64,000 nt of DNA from Lasiodiplodia sp. COLG20. Taxonomy: Eukaryota; Ascomycota; Dothideomycetes; Botryosphaeriales; Botryosphaeriaceae. This document shows, piece after piece, positions 57,330 through 64,000 of this stretch. The position numbers were made by a program, and so were the translations under genes. The stretch covers positions 248,001-312,000 of the forward strand of contig VNWV01000004.1 of NCBI GenBank assembly GCA_009801085.1, in the 5' to 3' direction. Below the pieces are notes generated by a model. It was not told the origin of the DNA and made no database searches. It was given only the letters and a program-made list of their open reading frames with translations. How positions within the stretch are numbered: position 1 is the stretch's first letter; each line of letters opens with the position of its first letter.

Positions 57330-58617
57330 ATGTCGTTCATATCCCCACAATCCCACCGCCGAGTGAAGCTGTTCGCCGTAAATTGCGTAATTATGGCCCT
57401 TATCTTCCATTCATTGCTACATTTACATCAGGCATTGTCACACTTACATCAACTATGGGGACCGGAACCCGCAGTTCAAAATCTTTATCAACCCGCTGTA
57501 TGGAAGTCAGCTGACAGCTTGGGTGGAAGCTCTCCCCTACCTCCATCACCTTCTGAACTTGCGTGTCGTCGCCTTCCTGGAGCAGATGACGTCCTCGTTA
57601 TTCTGAAGACTGGTGGAATCGAGTCACACGAGAAGCTACCTATTCACTTCAAAACAACGTTCCGGTGTGTTCCGCACTGGATAGTGTTCTCTGACTTCGA
57701 GGAAGACATCGAGGGCCACCGTGTGTACGATATCCTGGACGAGATTGACGAAGGCGTCAAGAGCTCGGCCGAGGAATTCCGCCTCTATGATAAGATTCAG
57801 GAATGGCAAGCCAAGGGAAGAATGCCGTCTGCCGTCGATGAGGCTCTGTACAAGCAGGCATGGGACTTGGACAAATGGAAGTTCTTGCCAATGGTCAAGA
57901 AAGCCCTGCAAACGCGCCCAAATTCAAAGTGGTACTTCTTCATGGAGGCTGATACCTCTTTGATCTGGTCCAATCTCCTGCTTTATTTGTCAAAGCTCAA
58001 TCCAGACGAGCCGCACTATATCGGTGAGTTGCCGCTATCCACGTTCCGAATCTGGCCCGCTGACGATTAGGCAAGGTGCGCAATCCTCGATAGGCAACAC
58101 CGAGCTTGCACGTGCGGGTTCCGGCTTCATCATTTCCAACAAGGCCCTTCGCATGGTCGTTGAAGAGTACACTAGCAACATTCTCCAGTACAACGAGCTG
58201 ACGCGGAATGAATGGGCCGGCGATCTCGTTCTGGCCAAGGCCATGAAGAACCAGGGAATTTACCCCACGAGGTCTTTCCCAATCCCACAGTGCGAGTCCC
58301 CCTTCACGCTGGACTACACTGAGAGTCACTGGTGTTTCCCGCTTGTTTCTTACCACCATATGACCCCTTATTGGATTCAGGCCATGTGGGATTACGAGCA
58401 GCAGTGGCTTGCCAAGCAGCAAGCGGTCAGTCTAGCCCCAAGCTGTGCAGAAGTTGGATTTGGACTGATGGATGATTCACAGAAGGTCTCGGTACCCAAG
58501 TCGCTGCCACGTGACCCAATCCGCCATCGACATGTCTTTGCACACTTTGTGCGGCCCGCCATCCGTTTTGGTGAGAGAATGGACTGGATTTTGTCAAATG
58601 CGGACGCTGTTTGGTAG
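57330..58617 (+). CDS. GT31-like glycosyltransferase, type II membrane protein, 411 aa
   Basis: Two exons, 57330-58023 and 58076-58617, with a 52-nt intron. The acceptor GCAAG at 58075 is required for frame; the nearer GATTAG would run into a stop. Residues about 12-30 form a signal anchor (LFAVNCVIMALIFHSLLHL). The catalytic part contains VLVILKTGG, VFSDFEED and the metal-binding acidic motif WYFFMEADTSLIW, the Dx(D/T) of fringe-like transferases. YIGGAQSS and ARAGSGFIIS follow, the usual glycine-rich segment after the acceptor site. A late SHWCFPLVSYHH block is also typical. Members work in the Golgi lumen, adding a sugar from UDP-sugar to glycans. The donor and acceptor here are unknown. 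Confidence 0.86.
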
Positions 58618-58776
58618 TTCAGATAAACAGAATAGTCAATAGACGACATATGCACATGTACCTTTTGTTTTCAGGGTAATCGTTGTGGTACTCGGTTTTG
58701 TCCGATCGCAGCTTCTGTGTTCACTCTAAAATTCAATGTTGCGATTTCGCTTGGAAACACAGCCAACGAGCCCATA

Positions 58777-59970
58777 TCAAAGAATCTCACATCTCTTTGG
58801 CATCCTCCGATCTCTCTGTTTTCCCTTGTCTCGGCTATGTTGCGAGGACTCACCATCTTCCATCTCATCCGTCTCAGCAGCTTGCGCATCACCATTTCCC
58901 GTCTCTTTCGCTTGTTTTATCTTGGCTTCGTAATCTTCTCTGATCTCTGTGACCAAGGCCTCAGCTTTTGCCAGGTCGTCATCGATGGAACGAAATTTGC
59001 GAGGACGTAAGATATCCAGTTTGAATATGGAAGTTGCACGATCTGTCTTGTGGTCGTGCCAATGCCGGGTGACTCCCGTCCTAAAATGATTCCAAACCCA
59101 TGGGCCGTAGTACAGCGCCGGACCAGAGCATGCAAAGACCATGAAGATGACCCAGGTTTTGTGAGATGAAGTGTCTTTCAAGTAGACGCCTAATCCGACT
59201 AGCAGGGTGATGACAGCAACATTGAGAAACAAGCCAGGAATTTTGATCATGTAAGCCGCGCTCGCAGACGCCGAGTGCCACCTGATTTTACCGTCCAGCT
59301 CCTTCAGTACTGCCTCGAGATCGGCCATAGCGTCGGTTCTGCGTTCACCTTCCTCCACCTGTTTCTCCATGTTATGAAGTTCCTCGATCTTGTGATTCAT
59401 TTCTTCGGCTATTGCGATTTTGCTTTTCTTGCCCTGCTTGCTTAGGAAGTCCTTGACGTCTTCGTTGCTCAGCATGTTCGTCAGCTTCTGCTGAAGCCGA
59501 CATGCGAAATACACAGACAGCGATGAAGTGACGAGGCTGATGATAAAAGCGGCTTTAGCTGTGTACCGTGTGTAGCTCAGGTCCTCCAGCGATATTGCCG
59601 TGACGGCTACTTGGGCGACGATCGCTGACTGTATAGATCCATTTTAGCGTTTTATACCTGTCATTATCTGCCATGAGGCACCTACCGCCACTGAAAGCAT
59701 CGTGCAATCGTCCAAAAATTGCTTTTTGACTTTCATCGGTCCATCGCCATTTTCCCGAAGTATGTGATCCTCGATATGGCGTAGCACAGATGCGGCGTCG
59801 GGCCAAACGAACATGAGAATAACGGCAAGGCGTGAATCGCACCGCTGACATAGTTCTTCGAAGTTATTGATCACCGGTTGGATGGTGTACTTCTTCGCCG
59901 TGGCCAGGAAAGTCTTCTTATCTCTGAACGGGCCCTCTTTCAATTGATCAAGGAGCCCAGATGGCCGCAT
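58777..59970 (-). CDS. Unknown four-TM coiled-coil membrane protein, 378 aa
   Basis: Two exons, 59970-59686 and 59628-58777, with a 57-nt intron (GTAGGT...ACAG) and a phase-0 junction. Hydrophobic helices are visible at QVAVTAISLEDL/AAFIISLVTSSLSVYFACRL and at KIPGLFLNVAVITLLVGLGVYL and TWVIFMVFACSGPALYYGPWVW. Between the pairs is a charged coiled coil (EEMNHKIEELHNMEKQVEEG, then DLEAVLKELDGKIRW). The C-terminal about 80 residues are soluble, with another coiled-coil-like stretch (DDDLAKAEALVTEIREDYEAK) and a Glu/Asp-rich, basic-ended tail. I recognise no named family. The gene lies tail to tail with the GT31-like gene (159-bp gap). Confidence 0.75.
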
Positions 59971-60405
59971 GTTCTCTGTGATTGCTGGCTGAGGAACTTG
60001 GTGCGTGTCAGACTTGTGAAAGGCTGAAGAAGGGCGTGGTTTTGAGGTACAAGACTAGTCTTTGACAGCTGGCACGCAAACGCCTTTCCTTTGACAGCGA
60101 CATTCGTCGATTGCCGAGCAAATAGCCATTAAACACTCCCCCACATGACACGATAGCGACAGAATCAGCCAGCTCACACAAAAAACACATCATCCAACGC
60201 GGTCCAACCAATCGCCGAAGCCGCTGATGCAATCAAACCAGAACACACTCCCGCCCCCAAACCACCGCATCAACCGTCACTCCCAATCCAGCCTCGCCCC
60301 CAAGGAAATAATGCTGACGAAAGGCTAAGGAGGTGAACGAGCACTGCATTCATCTTCCCAAACCAAAGCACCAAACACCCCCCTTGCCCGCCACCCGCCC
60401 TCCAC
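59971..60405. other. Intergenic region between two minus-strand genes
   Basis: C/A-rich sequence between the four-TM gene start and the DUF4267-like stop. The proline-rich plus-strand frame at 60333-60545 is compositional, not a gene. Confidence 0.45.
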
Positions 60406-60792
60406 CTACGTCATCAACAACCCCCCCACAACCGCCAACACCGGCGCATACCCCCAATGCGCCCACTCCCCTCCGCCCGCCGCTTTGCACACCGCCCCAT
60501 CCACGCCGGCCACCGCCGACCCCGCGATCAGCATCGCCCCCGTAATCTTCCTGCTGCCGTAGTACAGCGGGACCAGCACGGCCAGCCCCCAGAAAATATC
60601 GCGCGCCCCGTACACCACCATCAGCGCGTCGACGAGCTCGCGCGCGGGCGGGTCGTACGCCGGGTACGTGAAGGGCTCGAAGAAGGAGAGGCCGTGGGCG
60701 GGACGCAGCATCGCGTTGATGCCGAAGACGATGGGGATGAGGCCGAAGGCTGTGGCGGCGAGGCGGAGGAGGGGGGAGGAGGAGATCGGCAT
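60406..60792 (-). CDS. Small DUF4267-like integral membrane protein, 128 aa
   Basis: The frame opens upstream to 61188, but ATG 60792 (MPISSSPLLRLAATAFGLIP) is chosen because the upstream residues are low complexity and the family is about 120-140 aa. Four short hydrophobic segments are present: LAATAFGLIPIVFGINAMLRP, ARDIFWGLAVLVPLYYGS, AMLIAGSAVAGVDGAVC and YAPVLAVVGGLL. The G-x(2)-P-I-x-F-G-I-N-A-x-x-R-P start and VYGARDIFWG are characteristic of the DUF4267 family. Function unknown; such proteins occur near secondary metabolism and redox genes, but nothing here links it to a cluster. Confidence 0.8.
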   Translation of the reverse strand: MPISSSPLLRLAATAFGLIPIVFGINAMLRPAHGLSFFEPFTYPAYDPPARELVDALMVVYGARDIFWGLAVLVPLYYGSRKITGAMLIAGSAVAGVDGAVCKAAGGGEWAHWGYAPVLAVVGGLLMT

Positions 60793-61748
60793 GGTGCGTT
60801 GTTGGGGGGTGGGTTTGGGGTGAGGTGGTGGGTGATGCGATGCACGGGTTTGTGGTCGGGAGCCTGGATCGCGTTGGGTGTCAGTGTGTGTGGGGGTGGG
60901 CGATTGTGGGGGCGGGAGATCGACGAACGGTGTGATTGTGGGCCGGTGGGTTTTGTCCGACGTGGCGATGAGGTGGTTTGATTTGGTGTTGTATAGATCG
61001 TTTGGAGACGGGCAAGATTGCAAAGATGAGGAGTTTGAGTGCGACGCGTCGATTGCGGGGAGACGCGGTTGCCTAAAATATGTCTGACGCGCTGCACGTG
61101 CTGAATAGCCTTTCTCGTGTGTTGGTGGCTGAGAGGCGCTAGAACTGAACGGGCTGCTTACGTTCCTTCGCTTTGTAAATCCTATCATAACATTCCTATG
61201 TTGATTGGTGGATAGAACTAATTACTGGGGCATAAGGTGTTTCAACGGCGCCAATGGTTATAAACGTGATCGATTGCCATCTGCATGCTAATAATATTTT
61301 GTCCGCTTCTTGATTGTGTGAATGCCTCAACGGTCTGGATGTATTTTCCAATGCGGATGTACGTTTCTTGTACGACGGACTCCGAGTTGAAAAGATCGAA
61401 TAGTGACTGTATTCATTGCATCTACTCGTCTTTTATAGACGTGGCTGTTGTTTGTTTGGTACCTTCTGGAGGTTTGCTTGCTTGCACTCGGCTTCATTTT
61501 CCACCGTCCACGGCCCCCACTTCATGATTTTTGTTGGACGCGTCGCCGCTCTGTAAGATCCAATAAGATGTGCATAATACGTTTCACATAATGCGACTCG
61601 GAGGAGAGGCTGAGGTAGCGCCTCGGCCGACGACCCCGCACCAACACCAGCCTTGCTCCTACAGCTACCATCACATCTGCACCGAAACGAATCGCACCAG
61701 CAAAGGCCCACTACGGTTCAAGTCATATTTACCATCTATGCGTCCACC
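60793..61748. other. Divergent intergenic region, DUF4267-like / kinase-ankyrin
   Basis: About 0.95 kb. No supportable exon or repeat is seen. It presumably contains both promoters. Confidence 0.45.
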
Positions 61749-64000
61749 ATGTCGACACCATTCTCTTGGAAACTCAGCAGATCTCAGACTCCCTCAACGT
61801 CATGGGAGCCGCATGAGACATCTCCAGTAGACGGAAACAAACTCACGCCGGAACGGTTTTGGAAGTGGGTAGACATGTGTAGGGACGACAATGACTTTGG
61901 CATCTCCGACGATGAATCTCGCACCTACGAAACGGCAGAAAACAGGCCCGACTCCGCGAATAATCGTTACCACTTCGAACTCGATTCCAATCGTGTATTC
62001 GACCAGGAAGAAATGTTGGGACACGGACAACTGGGGTCGGTTTCAAAGATGAAAATCAGAGGCAGCGACATCGTTTTCGCTTGCAAGACTTCCACGACTC
62101 TGAATCGTGTGGAAAGCTTACGCAACGAAGCGAAAATGCTGCGAAGTTTGGATCACGAGCATATTGTGCAATTCATTGGCACCTTCACACCTCCCGGAAG
62201 GAAGCATTACTTATCTCTGATCATGTCTCCCGTCGGTGAGCAGAATCTGGAAGAGTTCCTGAGAGCTACGAAAACCCTCGAGCAAAAACAATGGCTGAAA
62301 GGCTGGATCATTTGTCTGGCGTCAGCTCTGTGCTACCTACACAGCAAAGGAATCAGACACGAAGATATCAAGCCGTCGAATATCATTCACCTAGGAGACA
62401 AAGTTCTGTTCACAGATTTTGGGTCTTCCACTGAATTTCAGCCCGAGATCAGAACATCAACGGATAGCCCAGCATACGGAACACCTATGTATCAGGCTCC
62501 AGAAGTTCACGACAAACAACAAGAGCACGGAGCTCGATCGGACATCTTTCCTCTCGGCTGCGTATACGTCGAACTTCTCACAGTAATGGCTGGTGGCCAT
62601 GTCTATGAGCTTCACAATTTTTGCAAGAAACAATCTATCAACGCCAGCCAACGCTCAGGTTCCTTCCTATATTCCTCTGTGGTGGAGCATTTGGACCTTT
62701 GGTTCGCCAATTTGCACCCTGCTATTGAGATAACAATCATCTGGAAAGATATCGTCCAACTCATGCTACTTGAGCACCGGGAAGAAAGGCCCACTGCACT
62801 CCAAACCTTACAGCTTCTGCATGCTGGGTTTATCCCGTCAATCCTGGCGAATAACCGGAATTGCTGCAATAATCATCGGTCAGAACAAATTACATCTGAT
62901 GACACGGGCCTGGGTAAGCGAGTTCTGAACATTGTTGAGATGGGCCCTGCTGACGGACTGGTAGGCCAGATTCTGAGAGAAACTTGCCATTCCTTTCAAC
63001 AGGCCGGCTCCGTCGATGAAAGTATTCATCGATTGGAACAATTGCACGTTCTCCTAAAAATGGGAAGCTCGTGCGTTATTTCTGACCAACAAATCTTTAT
63101 GTTATCGGCGGACTTTGTGGAGAATTGCTTCTTCAGAGCCTTTGGGTCACGGATATCTGCTTCTGAAAGCAAAGGCCTCTTGCAAGTCATGCTTCACTAC
63201 CGACTCAACCTCAATGCTCATGGAAGAGATCTTGGGGAATATGAAGTTCATTCGGATTCGATAAAAGTTGACCTTCCTCCGTCAAGCACGCCGAGTTTTC
63301 CAGTATCCTCAATACTACAGGCTGTAGCATGGTGGGGCCATGAGGATTCAGTTCACATCCTGCTCTGCAATGGCGTTGATGTCAATACTGGGAACGAGGA
63401 GGAAGGTACAGCGTTGCATGCTGCAGTTTGGCAGGGCCACCTTTCGACCGTTAAAGCTCTGCTGAATGCCGGTGCTGATCTAGGATTACCTTGCACCAGA
63501 TTCAACACCTGTTTATGGGCTGCTGCCCGGCGAGGACATGCAGTGGTGGTTCAGACCTTGATTGATGCCGGCGCTGATGTCAATCAGAGGTATGGAAAGG
63601 AAGATACTCCAATCGCAGTCGCTGTAGATTTGGGGCTCTCCACAGTAGTCCAGGCATTGCTGGGCGCTGGCGCTGACCCCAATTACAGATTGGATTGGGT
63701 GACCTCCTCTCCGTTGCATCATTCATCTCCGTTTATTCACTCATGCTCATTACTGCAGAGAGCTATCCTCTGGGGCCATGTTGACATTGTTCAAAGCTTA
63801 CTCAAAGCTGGCGCTGATCCAAATGCAGGAAGTGCACAGTTTGGGCCCCCCTTGCTTGTTGCTGCATTTCAAGGGAATACTTCCATCATTCGAGTTCTCT
63901 GTAAAGGTGGGGCCAAGGTGAATGCAATTGATTGGGACTATGGTACAGCTTTAATAACTGCATGTGCCCGTGGGTGGTTGGAATCTGTTCGGATTTTGAT
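61749..64000 (+). CDS. Protein kinase-ankyrin repeat protein (partial, runs off the right edge)
   Basis: The frame is open from ATG 61749 to the window end, about 750 codons without intron or stop. An N-terminal region of about 85 residues precedes a Ser/Thr kinase domain. The glycine loop is GHGQLG (91-96), the ATP lysine Lys113 (FACKTS), the helix-C Glu 127, and the catalytic loop RHEDIKPSN (Asp206, Asn211). DFG lies at 223-225, and the activation segment ends GTPMYQAPE. The catalytic loop has HED instead of HRD, so it is a non-RD kinase, though the essential Asp is kept. From about residue 520 ankyrin repeats follow (TALHAAVWQGHLSTVKALLN, then DVVQTLI-type repeats ending NAGADL, DAGADV, GAGADP). 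Kinase-ankyrin fusions are widespread in fungi and often lie among NACHT and HET genes; the target is unknown. Confidence 0.9.
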   Translation, partial: MSTPFSWKLSRSQTPSTSWEPHETSPVDGNKLTPERFWKWVDMCRDDNDFGISDDESRTYETAENRPDSANNRYHFELDSNRVFDQEEMLGHGQLGSVSKMKIRGSDIVFACKTSTTLNRVESLRNEAKMLRSLDHEHIVQFIGTFTPPGRKHYLSLIMSPVGEQNLEEFLRATKTLEQKQWLKGWIICLASALCYLHSKGIRHEDIKPSNIIHLGDKVLFTDFGSSTEFQPEIRTSTDSPAYGTPMYQAPEVHDKQQEHGARSDIFPLGCVYVELLTVMAGGHVYELHNFCKKQSINASQRSGSFLYSSVVEHLDLWFANLHPAIEITIIWKDIVQLMLLEHREERPTALQTLQLLHAGFIPSILANNRNCCNNHRSEQITSDDTGLGKRVLNIVEMGPADGLVGQILRETCHSFQQAGSVDESIHRLEQLHVLLKMGSSCVISDQQIFMLSADFVENCFFRAFGSRISASESKGLLQVMLHYRLNLNAHGRDLGEYEVHSDSIKVDLPPSSTPSFPVSSILQAVAWWGHEDSVHILLCNGVDVNTGNEEEGTALHAAVWQGHLSTVKALLNAGADLGLPCTRFNTCLWAAARRGHAVVVQTLIDAGADVNQRYGKEDTPIAVAVDLGLSTVVQALLGAGADPNYRLDWVTSSPLHHSSPFIHSCSLLQRAILWGHVDIVQSLLKAGADPNAGSAQFGPPLLVAAFQGNTSIIRVLCKGGAKVNAIDWDYGTALITACARGWLESVRIL

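Noticed and set aside
1..64000. CRISPR arrays, rRNA genes, telomeric repeats
   Set aside because: None seen; the only regularly structured repeats are the MITE ends and ankyrin-coding units.

Overview
The window comes from a filamentous ascomycete (Pezizomycotina). Genes carry short spliceosomal introns of about 47-83 nt with GTRNGN donors and CAG/TAG/AAG acceptors. The families are typical of these fungi: HET domain, NACHT-ankyrin STAND receptors, fungal rhodopsin-domain protein, GT31-type glycosyltransferase, L-amino-acid oxidase, CorA-like proteins. A tRNA-Ile gene with an intron is present. I cannot name the species from sequence alone.

Layout. 1-948: C-terminal end of an unknown low-complexity protein (+). 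1-1.4 kb: a degenerate MITE copy. 2.0-8.8 kb (-): a three-exon, 2222-aa NACHT-ankyrin receptor. 9.2 kb: a MITE fragment and a run of 24 A. 9.9-12.1 kb (+): a flavin (Baeyer-Villiger type) monooxygenase broken by several frameshifts. 12.2-13.3 kb (-): nitrilase. 14.1-15.4 kb (+): rhodopsin-domain membrane protein. 15.9-17.5 kb (-): membrane-anchored protein of the indoleamine dioxygenase superfamily. 18.8-19.7 kb (-): GNAT acetyltransferase. 20.6-22.2 kb (-): amidohydrolase/deaminase. 23.0-23.8 kb (+): four-TM claudin-like protein. 24.5 kb: tRNA-Ile(AAT). 25.06-25.28 kb: the cleanest MITE. 25.7-27.5 kb (+): CorA-like protein.

27.8-40.1 kb is an allorecognition-type accessory block. It holds a HeLo-NACHT-ankyrin-ZZ receptor (-) interrupted by two in-frame stops, a 50-bp perfectly palindromic mini-element, a 1062-aa orphan protein (+), a HET protein (-) facing it tail to tail, and a relic of a second HET gene. 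A five-exon L-amino-acid oxidase (-) follows at 40.15-42.4 kb. Then come a D-2-hydroxyacid dehydrogenase (+), protoporphyrinogen oxidase (-), a secreted protein (+), a 1762-aa orphan (-), another MITE in a 2-kb gene-free stretch, a GT31-like glycosyltransferase (+), a four-TM coiled-coil protein (-), a DUF4267-like small membrane protein (-), and at the right edge a partial protein kinase-ankyrin gene (+).

Two compartments seem interleaved. Metabolic and housekeeping genes look GC-rich, especially at third codon positions. The NACHT, HET, orphan and kinase-ankyrin genes look closer to balanced composition. The most interesting signals are: (i) the receptor whose long reading frame is broken only by TAG and TAA codons that could both derive from CpA-to-TpA changes, with a ZZ zinc finger in a separate last exon; (ii) a TA-flanked MITE family whose inner hairpin arms differ between copies yet remain complementary, plus its perfect-palindrome derivative; (iii) the contrasting indel-type decay of the monooxygenase.
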